NCBI GenBank assembly: GCA_023228225.1
Contig: JALOBO010000006.1
Coordinates: 36,771-100,770 of the forward strand
Reading direction: 5' to 3'
Origin: Clostridia bacterium
GTDB taxonomy: Bacteria > Bacillota > Clostridia > Christensenellales > UBA1242
DNA length: 64,000 bases
Under the pieces are notes generated by a model, which had not been told where the DNA came from, did no database searches, and saw only the letters and a program-made list of their open reading frames with translations. Below are positions 54,374 to 63,273 of the stretch, piece after piece (position 1 is the stretch's first letter; each line of letters starts with the position of its first letter). Position numbers and translations under genes: made by a program.

Positions 54374-55459
54374 TTATGAAAAAATGTGAATTAAATCAAC
54401 AATAATAATAAATGCAAATAACACAACTAAGCCACCAAAATGAATATAGCCTTCTATTTTTCTGTTAATAGGCTTTTTTCTTATCCATTCTAATCCTACG
54501 AATACCATTCTAGCACCATCTAGTGCTGGAAATGGCAACAAGTTAAATACTGCAAGGTTTGCAGATATTAACGGCATTAACACAAGTAAATTTGCAAAAC
54601 TCATCTTAGTGTATGTTGCTATGGCCCCTATTGTAGTAAGTGGTCCGCCTACTTGACTTAATGAAAGTGAACCAATAATTAGCATAACCAAAAAGTAAAG
54701 TACTTTATATGCAAAACTAACGGTTAGCGGAAAGGCTCTAATAAAAGATTCAAAAACATTAAATTTATAGTTTTGCATAGTAATGCCAATTCTGCCGACA
54801 GCAACAGAATCAATAAATTCGGTTGTGTCGTACTTAACAACTGTAACAGTTTGTTTTACACCATCTCTTTCAATAAGCAAATCAATACTTCCGCCGATTT
54901 CGGTATCAGCAATTACACTTGATAAATACTCATCTTCAAAATATGAAAACTCATTTCCATTCGCTCCATAAATAACATCACCAACTTCAATTTGTGTATT
55001 TAAGTTCCAATCAGCAGTTTCTATACTAGCAACTTGTACTATGTTAGAATAGCCTACAAATGTAAGCAGTATTGCTGAAAACAAGATTGCTGACAAAAAG
55101 TTAAATAAAACACCCGAAAATAATACAATCAGCCTTTTCCAAGGTTTTTGATTATTAAATGCTTTCGGATTATCACTATTTTCATCTTCACCTTCAAAAG
55201 CGCAATAGCCACCCAAAGGAACAAGTCTTAGTGAAACCTTTTCTCCGCTTTTATTAGTTTTAGACCATAAGGCCTTTCCAAATCCAATGGAAAATTCGTT
55301 AATTTTAAATTTTAAAATCTTGCCCGCCGTATAATGCCCCAATTCGTGAATTGTTACCATAAATAATAGTACGCCAATTGCAAGTAAAACATAAAACACT
55401 GTGGATAAAGTATTTAAAAAATCAAAATTTAATAAAGAAAAATTCAAATTAGCCTCCAA
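54374..55459 (-). CDS. rseP: RIP zinc metalloprotease RseP
   Basis: A 361-residue site-2 protease. HELGHYTAG (HExxH) is in the first membrane helix, a PDZ-like domain is about residues 130-220, and the LPFPALDGARMVF motif (LDG) supplies the third zinc ligand near residue 315. It cuts membrane-bound regulators. It lies between cdsA and the PolC-like gene as usual; dxr, often next to it, is absent. Confidence 0.93.
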   Translation of the reverse strand: MEANLNFSLLNFDFLNTLSTVFYVLLAIGVLLFMVTIHELGHYTAGKILKFKINEFSIGFGKALWSKTNKSGEKVSLRLVPLGGYCAFEGEDENSDNPKAFNNQKPWKRLIVLFSGVLFNFLSAILFSAILLTFVGYSNIVQVASIETADWNLNTQIEVGDVIYGANGNEFSYFEDEYLSSVIADTEIGGSIDLLIERDGVKQTVTVVKYDTTEFIDSVAVGRIGITMQNYKFNVFESFIRAFPLTVSFAYKVLYFLVMLIIGSLSLSQVGGPLTTIGAIATYTKMSFANLLVLMPLISANLAVFNLLPFPALDGARMVFVGLEWIRKKPINRKIEGYIHFGGLVVLFAFIIIVDLIHIFS

Positions 55460-55528
55460 AGTTAAATTATAACAAAATTTATGATAAGAACAATAATTGT
55501 ATGTTATTTACACTAATAATTGACTTGA

Positions 55529-56506
55529 TTATGCAAAATTATTAATGACTACCAAAAAGAAAATAAGAACCCACGCGGAATTAAGCATAATGCTGTCCAG
55601 CCTGTCCATAAATCCGCCTTGACCGATAAATATTGTGCCGTAATCTTTTATACCTACTTTGCGTTTTAATACCGAAGCAACAAGATCGCCAATTTCCGAT
55701 GCCACCGCACCTACTGTACCAAGTAATACAAAAGACCAAACTGTTAAATTATTAGCAAACGCAAAATTATAAGCAGGTATTGAATTAAAAATATAAAAAA
55801 CTGCAATTGATGCTAATGTGCCTCCTAAAAATCCGCCAATAGCACCAGATATAGTTTTTTTAGGACTAATTCTGGGGCAAAGTTTAGGTCCCTTTACAGT
55901 TATTCCAACAAACAAAGCAAACATATCTGTAAATACTGTAATTGCACAAATAGAAATTATTGCTAGAAATCCTAAATCTGCCTGTGCTGAAATTCCTAAA
56001 TCTTTTATTTCGGTCAAGTGATTAACCGCCAAAAGTGTAATTAATAGTAAGCACGGATATAATAAAATTTGCACCGATTTGACTATTTTATGAAGAGTAT
56101 ATGTTAAAACATCAGTTTTTAATTTCTGCTCAAAGTTTAAAGGATTTTCTTTTACAATACTCGCCATTTCATTTTTAGATTTATTGTACATAAGCAAACC
56201 AAAACTAAGCATCAATAAAACAGAAACAGCGAAACTGGATACAATGCAAAATAAAGTTTCCCACAAACTGAGCGAATCGCTGACTGCATATAAAATACTA
56301 ATATATGAAAGCACTACAAATACAATAGGCGCAAATAAATATGTCCTATTTCCCCCAACTTTATATGCCTTGACAACTTCAATAATGCAACAAATTGTAA
56401 TAGCCATAATAAATGCATCAAAAATATAAATTGATACAAATCTTAATGCTAATATACTTAATAAACATGCTACTAAAATTAAACCTGTAATTGTCCTTTT
56501 TTTCAT
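55529..56506 (-). CDS. cdsA: Phosphatidate cytidylyltransferase CdsA
   Basis: A 325-residue polytopic membrane enzyme making CDP-diacylglycerol. The signature is ASVLKRKVGIKDYGTIFIGQGGFMDRLDS (in pieces), with GQGG instead of the common GHGG. The start at 56506 (MKKRTITG) has GGAGGT 6 nt upstream. It follows uppS by 22 nt. Confidence 0.92.
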   Translation of the reverse strand: MKKRTITGLILVACLLSILALRFVSIYIFDAFIMAITICCIIEVVKAYKVGGNRTYLFAPIVFVVLSYISILYAVSDSLSLWETLFCIVSSFAVSVLLMLSFGLLMYNKSKNEMASIVKENPLNFEQKLKTDVLTYTLHKIVKSVQILLYPCLLLITLLAVNHLTEIKDLGISAQADLGFLAIISICAITVFTDMFALFVGITVKGPKLCPRISPKKTISGAIGGFLGGTLASIAVFYIFNSIPAYNFAFANNLTVWSFVLLGTVGAVASEIGDLVASVLKRKVGIKDYGTIFIGQGGFMDRLDSIMLNSAWVLIFFLVVINNFA

Positions 56507-56528
56507 ATTATACCTCCATAATTTTTCA

Positions 56529-57239
56529 TTAGATTGCACCAAAGCGCCTACATCTACTTTGATATTCAATTATTGCATTGTCAAGTTCTTTTTCTTTAAA
56601 ATCGGGCCAATAAGTTTTAGGAAAATAAAATTCAGAATAGGCACTTTGATAGGGCATAAAATTGCTAAGTCGCATTTCCCCACTAGTTCTAACAATAAAA
56701 TCTGGGTCTGGTAAATCGACGGTATACAAATACTTTTTAAAATCTTGTTCATCAATATTTTTAACACCAGATGCAATAATACTGTTTACTGCTCTAATAA
56801 TTTCCGGCCTTCCGCCATAATTAATGCCTATATTAAATATATGTTTTGTGCAATTTTTCGTATCAAAAATTACTTTTTCAAATGCTTGCCTTATATCTTC
56901 CGGTAATTTTGATAAATCACCCATAGTAACAATTTTAATGCCTTGTTCAACAATTTTTTTTGTATCCTCATTTAAATATTCTCTAAGCAATCTGAAAATT
57001 TCATCAACTTCATCTTTCGGTCTTTTCCAGTTTTCAGTAGAAAAAGCATATAGAGAAATTATTTTAATACCTAACATTACTGAACGGTCAAGCACGCGCC
57101 TAAGTGCTTCAATACCCGCTTTATGCCCTAATGTGCGCGATAATTTTCTTTTTATTGCCCATCTACCATTGCCGTCCATAATAAATGCTATGTGTGTTGG
57201 CAAATTAGACATATCAATTTCAACTTTTTTTAATTTCAA
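56529..57239 (-). CDS. uppS: Undecaprenyl diphosphate synthase
   Basis: A 236-residue cis-prenyltransferase: AFIMDGNGRWAIKRKL, GHKAGIEALRRV, ENWKRPKDEV and IVRTSGEMRLSNFMPYQSAYSEF. It makes the C55 lipid carrier precursor for cell-wall synthesis. Length is standard. It lies between a small gene and cdsA. Confidence 0.96.
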   Translation of the reverse strand: MKLKKVEIDMSNLPTHIAFIMDGNGRWAIKRKLSRTLGHKAGIEALRRVLDRSVMLGIKIISLYAFSTENWKRPKDEVDEIFRLLREYLNEDTKKIVEQGIKIVTMGDLSKLPEDIRQAFEKVIFDTKNCTKHIFNIGINYGGRPEIIRAVNSIIASGVKNIDEQDFKKYLYTVDLPDPDFIVRTSGEMRLSNFMPYQSAYSEFYFPKTYWPDFKEKELDNAIIEYQSRCRRFGAI

Positions 57240-57258
57240 TTACTATCTCCTACTAAAA

Positions 57259-57444
57259 TTATTTATTAAGAAAATCAGCCGTGTAAATACTTAAATTATT
57301 GCCTTCAATTTCAATTTTTACTACAAGTTTTAAGTTACCATTGACTCGTGAACTATTATCAAAAATGTTTACAATATTATAACCACGAGATGTAAGATTT
57401 AAAACTGCCTTATCAATAGGCATACCAATATATTTTTCAAACAT
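57259..57444 (-). CDS. Small protein with PASTA-like fold, unknown
   Basis: A 61-residue protein starting at ATG 57444, one base after the frr stop. MFEKYIGMPIDKAVLNLTSRGYNIV resembles a PASTA-like or inhibitor-like alpha/beta unit: a helix followed by strands. A ribosome-binding site is weak, so translation may be coupled to frr. Function unknown. Confidence 0.5.
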   Translation of the reverse strand: MFEKYIGMPIDKAVLNLTSRGYNIVNIFDNSSRVNGNLKLVVKIEIEGNNLSIYTADFLNK

Positions 57445-57445
57445 T

Positions 57446-58021
57446 TTATATTTCCAATATTTCTTTTTCTTTATCTGCGGTGATTTTTTCAATCATAATA
57501 TTGTAAGAATCTACAATTCTTTGAACATCATCTTCAACCGATGACATCATATCTTCTGAAATATTGCTGTCTTTTTTAATGCGTTTAAGCATTTCTAAAC
57601 AATCTCTGCGATGATTTCTAACTCCAACCTTGGCGTTTTCAGTTTCTTTCCTGACATTTTTAACAAGTTCTTTGCGTCGCTCTTCGTTAAGTAAAGGAAA
57701 AATAATTCTTATGGCTTTTCCATCATCAGAAGGATTAAGAGTAGCATCAACTTCGTTAATTGCCTTAACTACTTCTCTAATTTTTGAAGTATCCCATAAC
57801 GAAATTAGTAAAGTGCGTGCATCTGGCACAGAAATATTTGCCATATGTTGTAGTGGCGTTCTAGCGCCATAATAATCTATTGTTACTCTATCAAGTATGC
57901 GTGGATTGGCTCTGCCAGCTCTAATTGTAGAAAGTTCTCGTCTTAAAAAGTCCATAACACTTTCACAATTAGTTTTTAAAGTTTCAAAACTCTTATTAAT
58001 TTCAGAATTTTCATAATACAT
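57446..58021 (-). CDS. frr: Ribosome recycling factor
   Basis: A 191-residue RRF. The start at 58021 (MYYENSEINKSFETL) has AAGGTG 6 nt upstream; the open frame further upstream is unsupported. ELSTIRAGRANPRILDRVTIDYYG and PLLNEERRKELVKNV are canonical. pyrH, normally upstream of frr, is absent here. Confidence 0.95.
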   Translation of the reverse strand: MYYENSEINKSFETLKTNCESVMDFLRRELSTIRAGRANPRILDRVTIDYYGARTPLQHMANISVPDARTLLISLWDTSKIREVVKAINEVDATLNPSDDGKAIRIIFPLLNEERRKELVKNVRKETENAKVGVRNHRRDCLEMLKRIKKDSNISEDMMSSVEDDVQRIVDSYNIMIEKITADKEKEILEI

Positions 58022-58130
58022 AGATAACACCTTCTTATTAGTATATAATATACTGTATATTCTACAAGATTTGTGACTGTTTAGCAAACGAATTATATAT
58101 ATTTGGTTATTTTAAACACAGATTGGTAAA

Positions 58131-58181
58131 ATAAAAATCCCGCACACCCTAATTTAAAGTGAACAGGACTAAATTGCGGAA
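58131..58181 (-). terminator. Probable terminator after the membrane-protein pair
   Basis: Minus-strand TTCCGCA ... TGCGGGA stem with a long inner loop that can fold further (AATTTA/TTAAATT), then TTTTTATTTT. It lies in the 354-bp gap between frr and the unknown gene at 58376; I see no gene in this gap. Confidence 0.6.
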
Positions 58182-58375
58182 TTTATATCTATTGCAAAAA
58201 ATAAAAGTTTTTTGTTGGAGATTTTTATTGTTTCAATGTAACCGCAAAGTGTAATTGTTAATGGGTTTAAATTCATTAAGCAATAACAGTATACTATTCA
58301 ATTTTGTTGATGTCAATACCCAATTATTATAATTTAACATATTTTTAAATAATTGAACTTAAATGCAAACAAAAT

Positions 58376-58840
58376 CTATCTTTCTTGTCCATTATCATTA
58401 TTACTAGTTATATTTTTAGCATGTTGAATAATCGGATTATGTATAGTTGTTCTTTGTTGAACCCTGTATTTTATATGGTTAGATAATTTTAATTTCAAAT
58501 AATCATATTTTGTATAACTTTGTTCTGTTTTTAATTCACTTAATTGTTTTTCAAGTTGGGCAACTTTCTTACCAATAGCATTTTGGTATATTCTTGTGCT
58601 TGCGCATATCAATGTTGATATAGCAGTAACAATAAGCATTAATCCACTAGTAATAAAACTTGTAAAGATAGAAAAAGTTCCCAACAAAATACTGCCTCCG
58701 TATATAGATTGCGCATACCAGCCGAAAGCACTTTCCTTTTTAGATAATTTTGACAAATTTTTTTCTACTAACTCTTGTTCATCATATAATCTAAGAAGTT
58801 TATCTTCAAGTAACTTTAAATTTTCTTTGCTACTTATCAT
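58376..58840 (-). CDS. Two-helix membrane protein with coiled coils, unknown
   Basis: A 154-residue protein with a helical hairpin in the membrane (about residues 45-82, GSILLGTFSIFTSFITSGLM) between two charged coiled-coil stretches (NLKLLEDKLLRLYDEQELVEK; VAQLEKQLSELKTEQ). The layout mirrors that of the upstream neighbour. GGAGG is placed near the start. No family recognised. Confidence 0.55.
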   Translation of the reverse strand: MISSKENLKLLEDKLLRLYDEQELVEKNLSKLSKKESAFGWYAQSIYGGSILLGTFSIFTSFITSGLMLIVTAISTLICASTRIYQNAIGKKVAQLEKQLSELKTEQSYTKYDYLKLKLSNHIKYRVQQRTTIHNPIIQHAKNITSNNDNGQER

Positions 58841-58948
58841 TATTATCCTCCAAACATCAAAATTCTATCACATTAATAATAAATGTCAAAATGTTTTTAG
58901 TAATAACCTTTTCATTAAAAATTCACACACTAAAATTATGTGTTAGAT

Positions 58949-59500
58949 TTATTTTTCTTGCTCATCATCTTGTACACTGACTAATTTTAATTTTCTTCTG
59001 TCATCTATTTTAATTCTAGGTTTTATTGTAATTGAATTTTGTTCTTTTGCTGATAATCTTGGGTCCACAGCAAGATTTGGGTCTATAATATGTTTAACTT
59101 CCGGCGTATTACTTTGATAAGTGTAATTTGACTGAGCCATAAGTACATTATACAAATCCAAATTCATTTTGTTAATTTTGTTATTTAAATTATTACATCT
59201 AGCCTGTTGTATTTTATAATTAGCAAACCCGCATAAATCAACTAATGGACAAACTGAGCCAAAGATTGCATACATAAAAAACTCGCTTTGCGGAATAGAA
59301 AATTGTCTAGCCACAAAAAAAATACCAACCAAACATACCGCACCAATAATAGATAAAACTAGATATAACGGGTGGGAATGTTTAAAATATTCACTACTTT
59401 TATTGAACTTTTTAATTTGATTTTGCAGGCGAACTTTATAAGCACAAAATTTAACTTGTAAACTAGCATAATCAATTTTATTATTAATAAATTCATTCAT
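58949..59500 (-). CDS. Two-helix membrane protein, unknown
   Basis: A 183-residue protein with a membrane hairpin (about residues 45-95), flanking charged helices and a basic C-terminal tail (KPRIKIDDRRKLKLVSV). Same orientation and general design as the next gene, so the two may be partners or distant paralogues. Together they fill the place of pyrH between tsf and frr. No family recognised. Confidence 0.55.
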   Translation of the reverse strand: MNEFINNKIDYASLQVKFCAYKVRLQNQIKKFNKSSEYFKHSHPLYLVLSIIGAVCLVGIFFVARQFSIPQSEFFMYAIFGSVCPLVDLCGFANYKIQQARCNNLNNKINKMNLDLYNVLMAQSNYTYQSNTPEVKHIIDPNLAVDPRLSAKEQNSITIKPRIKIDDRRKLKLVSVQDDEQEK

Positions 59501-59586
59501 AAATCACCATAAATTATTTTAACATATGTGGATAAAAAAACCAAACAAAATTTGGTAAAAATTAACAATAGTAAAAAGCGGTGATA

Positions 59587-60237
59587 TTACTTATTTGTAA
59601 TTTGTTTTTGGATTTCTTCTGCAAAATTTTCAGATCGTTTTACAAGACCTTCACCCATTTCATAACGAGTAAATCTTCTAATTGTAATTTTTTCACCAAT
59701 TGCTAAAATAGCCTCATTTAGTACTGTTGTAATAGTTTTTGAAGGATCTTTTACATAAAATTGCTCTAATAAGCAATTATCTTGATAATATTTTTTCACT
59801 CTTCCTTCTACCATTTTTTCTATGATAGCATTAGGCTTGCCTTCGTTTATAGCCTGTGCTTTAAAAATTTGTTTTTCATTTTCCAAATTTGCAAGATTTA
59901 CATCGCTAATGGCAATGCATTCAGGTTTTGAAGCGGCGATTTGTAATGCAATATTTTTAACAAGTTCGTTAAACTGCGTACTGTTAGCAACAAAATCTGT
60001 TTCACAGTTTACCTCTAAAAGAACGCCAATTTTACCACCCATATGAATATATGAAGCAACAACACCTTCGGAGGCAATTCTGTCTGCTTTTTTTGCGGCA
60101 GTAGTGATGCCTTTTTCGCGTAAATATATGGCTGCTTTTTCAATATCACCATTAGAGTTTTCTAATGCTTTTTTGCAATCTAAAATACCCGCACCGGTGC
60201 TTTGTCTTAATTTTACAATATTTTCAGTTGTAATCAT
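59587..60237 (-). CDS. tsf: Elongation factor Ts
   Basis: A 217-residue EF-Ts with VKLRQSTGAGILDCKKALENSNGDIEKA and LEVNCETDFVANS, in pieces. The start at 60237 (MITTENIVKL) has AGGAG 8 nt upstream; the longer frame would overlap rpsB. It recharges EF-Tu. It is 19 nt after rpsB, the usual pair. Confidence 0.95.
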   Translation of the reverse strand: MITTENIVKLRQSTGAGILDCKKALENSNGDIEKAAIYLREKGITTAAKKADRIASEGVVASYIHMGGKIGVLLEVNCETDFVANSTQFNELVKNIALQIAASKPECIAISDVNLANLENEKQIFKAQAINEGKPNAIIEKMVEGRVKKYYQDNCLLEQFYVKDPSKTITTVLNEAILAIGEKITIRRFTRYEMGEGLVKRSENFAEEIQKQITNK

Positions 60238-60256
60238 ATTTGAACTCCTAATTAAA

Positions 60257-61039
60257 TTATTGCGCTGATTCCGGATTAAAGGTTTCGTCATTATTTAAAA
60301 CTTCTGAAAGATTAATTTCCTCATCTTTTATTTCTGCATTTTGTGGTTTAACTTGTAATCCTTCCCTAGCCTCAATAACTGCATCAGCCATAGCACTTGA
60401 AATAAGTTTTATTGCTCTAATAGCATCATCATTTCCCGGAATACAAACTGTTGTTTCATCAGGGTCACCATTTGTATCTACTAATCCAACAATAGGAATA
60501 TTTAGCGTACGAGCCTCAGCGATAGCGATATGTTCTTTTTTAGTATCTATAATAAATAAAACACCGGGAAGAGAATGCATATCTTTAATACCGCCCAAAT
60601 TTAATTGCAATTTTTCGCGTTCTTTATTAAGTTGTAATACTTCTTTTTTTGGAAGTAGTGCAAATTCGCCTAATTTTTCCATTTGATTTAATTTATTAAG
60701 CCTTTCAACACTTGACCTAATGGTTTTAAAGTTTGTTAAAGTTCCGCCAAGCCAACGCGAATTGATATAAAACATTCCACATCTTTCTGCTTCTTCTTTA
60801 ATAGAGTCTTGCGCCTGTTTTTTTGTACCAACGAATAGTACTGTCTTGCCTTGCGCAACTGCATCTCTAATATAGTTGTAGGCTTTGTCAACTTGTACAA
60901 CAGTATCTTCAAGATTTAAAATATGAATATCGTTACGTGCTGTAAAAATGTACTTTTTCATTTTAGGGTTCCATTTTCTTGTTTGATGCCCAAAATGGAC
61001 ACCTGCTTCTAAAAGTTGTTTCATTGAAATTACTGGCAT
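60257..61039 (-). CDS. rpsB: 30S ribosomal protein S2
   Basis: A 260-residue S2: [36 protein letters not shown] and [15 protein letters not shown], then [13 protein letters not shown]. The C-terminus has an acidic extension ([17 protein letters not shown]). A purine-rich AGGAGG precedes the ATG. A structured leader lies upstream. Confidence 0.97.
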   Translation of the reverse strand: MPVISMKQLLEAGVHFGHQTRKWNPKMKKYIFTARNDIHILNLEDTVVQVDKAYNYIRDAVAQGKTVLFVGTKKQAQDSIKEEAERCGMFYINSRWLGGTLTNFKTIRSSVERLNKLNQMEKLGEFALLPKKEVLQLNKEREKLQLNLGGIKDMHSLPGVLFIIDTKKEHIAIAEARTLNIPIVGLVDTNGDPDETTVCIPGNDDAIRAIKLISSAMADAVIEAREGLQVKPQNAEIKDEEINLSEVLNNDETFNPESAQ

Positions 61040-61064
61040 AAAATTTTCCTCCTGTTTTAACCGC

Positions 61065-61108
61065 CTCAGTCCTACACCGACATTATCGGCAACAGTTTAA
61101 TAACTGAG
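61065..61108 (-). promoter_or_regulatory. Structured leader upstream of rpsB
   Basis: Stem CTCAGT/ACTGAG (61108-61103 with 61070-61065) encloses a second helix CCGA/TCGG, just before the rpsB ribosome-binding site. Such a fold could be an autoregulatory S2 or S2-Ts leader; no known class was confirmed. Confidence 0.45.
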
Positions 61109-61267
61109 TGTGTAATTTTAAACGCTAGATTGTAACATATAGCAGGGGAAAAATCAAGCCATTTTTATAAATAATGCCGATAAACTAGCAAATATTTATT
61201 GCTAAGTTTAAAATAAAATTTTATTTAAAACAATAACCAAATTGTTAGATATAATTATTTAAGAATT

Positions 61268-61296
61268 AAAAAACGATGCAGTGGTTGCATCGTTTT
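61268..61296 (-). terminator. Intrinsic terminator
   Basis: Perfect 11-bp stem AAAACGATGCA / TGCATCGTTTT with a 5-nt loop and T-run on the minus strand, between the small basic-peptide gene and rpsB. Confidence 0.9.
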
Positions 61297-61362
61297 AATA
61301 ATACTAACATTAGTAAATATTTATAGTATTGCCGTTCCCCATTAAAACAGCATATTTAAAAA

Positions 61363-61440
61363 TTATTTTTTAACGGGTTTAACTGGTGCTTTTTTTGCTG
61401 GTGGAGCCTTTTTTGCCGGTACTTTTTTTGCTACTGCCAT
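61363..61440 (-). CDS. 25-residue Lys/Ala/Pro-rich basic peptide
   Basis: A short frame with a strong ribosome-binding site (GGAGGT 6 nt before the ATG). The peptide is nearly all Lys, Ala, Pro and Val (PAKKAPPAKKAP repeats), like the tails of bacterial histone-H1-like or HU proteins. It stands 79 nt downstream of the DUF1292 gene, whose own C-terminus is similarly basic, and is followed by a terminator. It could bind nucleic acid; it could also be a decaying tail of a longer gene. Confidence 0.55.
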   Translation of the reverse strand: MAVAKKVPAKKAPPAKKAPVKPVKK

Positions 61441-61518
61441 TTAATATTACCTCCTTTTTATATTAACAGAGTCGCCTGCGACTCGACTTTATAAAGCAAG
61501 TAACTAATTATATTTACA

Positions 61519-62013
61519 TTAAACGGTTTTTTTATTCTTATTTACGGGTTTTTTAGTTTTGGTTGTTGCTTTTTTAGTTGTAGCAGTTTTATTTTTGGGT
61601 TCAATCACTATTTTTTTTGCAGATGTTTTTTGTGGTTTTGGATTAACTTCTTCTTCATCAGTTTCTTCAAGCATATCTTCAAACTTGCCAAATACAGTGT
61701 CAATTAAATCTAAATCCTGAACGACTTCTAGGTAAACTTCACCACTGGTTGGTATATCTTTAACTAAAAATACAATCGCCTCATCATCGGCAATTCCTTC
61801 TATTTTTTGTGCCGGTTTTAATATTACATAATTTTTTAATAAGTGCGGAATCATGGCCACTTGATAAAACTCTATTGTGTTGCCGTTTTCATCTTGTAGT
61901 ATTATATTTTCATCATTTTCGGTATCAAACAGTTGTTCACGCAAAGTTTTTTGTGGAACAGCCTTATCTTCTTCTACTTTAACTTCTTCTTTAACTTCGT
62001 TCTTTTTTGCCAT
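61519..62013 (-). CDS. DUF1292 protein with basic C-terminal tail (YrzB-like)
   Basis: A 164-residue protein. An acidic N-terminus precedes the DUF1292 domain (ENIILQDENGNTIEFYQVAMI; YVILKPAQKIEGI; IVFLVKD). The last 45 residues are Lys/Thr/Ala-rich (TTKKATTKTKKPVNKNKK). The start at 62013 has AGGGG 9 nt upstream. It follows ruvX directly, as yrzB follows yrrK in Bacillus. Function unknown; the tail may bind RNA or DNA. Confidence 0.8.
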   Translation of the reverse strand: MAKKNEVKEEVKVEEDKAVPQKTLREQLFDTENDENIILQDENGNTIEFYQVAMIPHLLKNYVILKPAQKIEGIADDEAIVFLVKDIPTSGEVYLEVVQDLDLIDTVFGKFEDMLEETDEEEVNPKPQKTSAKKIVIEPKNKTATTKKATTKTKKPVNKNKKTV

Positions 62014-62014
62014 T

Positions 62015-62458
62015 TTAATATTCCCCTTTAAAATCACTTTTTCTACTTATTCGGTCTAAATAATCTTGTAAAATTATGCTTGCGGATACTTGGTCAATAT
62101 ATAATCTACGATTTTCCCGTCTAACTTCGGCATTTATTAAAATTTTTTCGGCACTTACTGAGGTAAGCCTTTCATCTATAAATACAATTTTTGCTGTTGT
62201 ATGGTCTGACAATTTTTGTGCAAAATCTTTTGTTTTTTCTACTCTAATTCCGCTTGTACCATCCATATTAATCGGAAGTCCAATTACAACAGTATCTACT
62301 TCTTTTAAATTTATAATATTTATTATGTGTTGAATGTCTTTTTCTATCTCAACTCGAGTATAAGTTTCGTATGCGTTTGCTATAATTCCCATAAGGTCAC
62401 TTAAAGCAATTCCAATACGAACATCGCCATAGTCAAGACCCATTTTACGCTTGTACAT
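62015..62458 (-). CDS. ruvX: Holliday junction resolvase-like RuvX/YqgF
   Basis: A 147-residue RNase H-fold protein: MGLDYGDVRIGIALSD, VVIGLPINMDGTSG and VFIDERLTSVSAE, with the acidic active site. It is linked to 16S rRNA maturation. GGAGG precedes the ATG at 62458, rather closely. It lies before the DUF1292 gene. Confidence 0.93.
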   Translation of the reverse strand: MYKRKMGLDYGDVRIGIALSDLMGIIANAYETYTRVEIEKDIQHIINIINLKEVDTVVIGLPINMDGTSGIRVEKTKDFAQKLSDHTTAKIVFIDERLTSVSAEKILINAEVRRENRRLYIDQVSASIILQDYLDRISRKSDFKGEY

Positions 62459-62538
62459 AGCCCTCCAATTAAAGTATTTTTTAATACTGGCATATTTTAA
62501 CACAATATAAAATAAATGACAAATAAAATTGCATATAA

Positions 62539-62576
62539 AAAACAGGTAAAATACAATTTTTTATACTACCTGTTTT
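62539..62576 (-). terminator. Intrinsic terminator
   Basis: Stem AAAACAGGTA / TACCTGTTTT with an 18-nt loop and a T-run on the minus strand, after the YtxH-like gene. Confidence 0.75.
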
Positions 62577-62590
62577 TATACTTTTTATAG

Positions 62591-62752
62591 TTATTCTTGA
62601 TTGGTTGTTTGCGCCATACTTTTTACGGCTTTTTTGACTTTTTTTTTGCCCTCTTTTACAAATTCTTTAACAGGCGGATAACTTTCTACTAAAATCGCAC
62701 CTGCAATAAGACCAATAATCATACCGCAAAGCAGGCCTTCTTTCATACTCAT
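62591..62752 (-). CDS. YtxH-like small membrane protein
   Basis: A 53-residue protein: MSMKEGLLCGMIIGLIAGAILVE (one helix with Gly-rich face), then a Lys-rich amphipathic tail (KEFVKEGKKKVKKAVKS). This is the YtxH/DUF-type layout of stress-related or envelope small proteins. A strong GGAGGT lies before the start. It follows the nifU-like gene by about 85 nt. Confidence 0.65.
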   Translation of the reverse strand: MSMKEGLLCGMIIGLIAGAILVESYPPVKEFVKEGKKKVKKAVKSMAQTTNQE

Positions 62753-62838
62753 AGATTGACCTCCTAGATACTTGTATTATGTGCATCTAGGAAAAAAATA
62801 TTAAATAATGTATAAGGTAATATTTGGCATTTATTATT

Positions 62839-63270
62839 TTATAATTGTTTTTTTAAAATTGATTTAAAATTTTCAATGTTTTCCAATGTACGCTTAGATT
62901 TTTTAAGTTTAATGGATTGTTTATATAATCTATCTTTATAATCTATAACTGCAAATTTAATGGCTTGAACACAAATTTTTGCAATATAGTCTGGTAAACC
63001 GCTAATTAAATCTTCTTCCTTAATAGAAAGAGCATAATCAAGTGGCTTACCATTTATAAGTTCGCACATAAAATCTGCACAAGCAATTAAATCGGGATTT
63101 CCAAAAACTTCGGCTTGTGCTTTTATGATTCTTTCTTCTTCAACTTTTATGTAAACTCTAACAATAACTGAATTTAATTCATCATTAGATTGCCCTATCC
63201 CGTTAGCCCCACGCAATTTGCCCAAATTTTTAGGATTTAAAAAAATATCCATAATTTGCTGACTATACAT
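62839..63270 (-). CDS. NifU/IscU-like scaffold missing cluster cysteines
   Basis: A 143-residue IscU-fold protein (YSQQIMDIFLNPKNLGKL; VEVFGNPDLIACADFMCELI-type core; IAKICVQAIKFAVIDYKDRL). Canonical IscU has Cys in PACGD and CGCGSA motifs and a third before AIKxAI. Here the first is absent (GANGIGQSND), the second is replaced (FGNPDLIAC) and only the third (KICVQAI) is retained. It lies 3 nt after a cysteine desulfurase gene and so may be an altered sulfur carrier rather than a normal [Fe-S] scaffold. Confidence 0.75.
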   Translation of the reverse strand: MYSQQIMDIFLNPKNLGKLRGANGIGQSNDELNSVIVRVYIKVEEERIIKAQAEVFGNPDLIACADFMCELINGKPLDYALSIKEEDLISGLPDYIAKICVQAIKFAVIDYKDRLYKQSIKLKKSKRTLENIENFKSILKKQL

Positions 63271-63273
63271 TTT

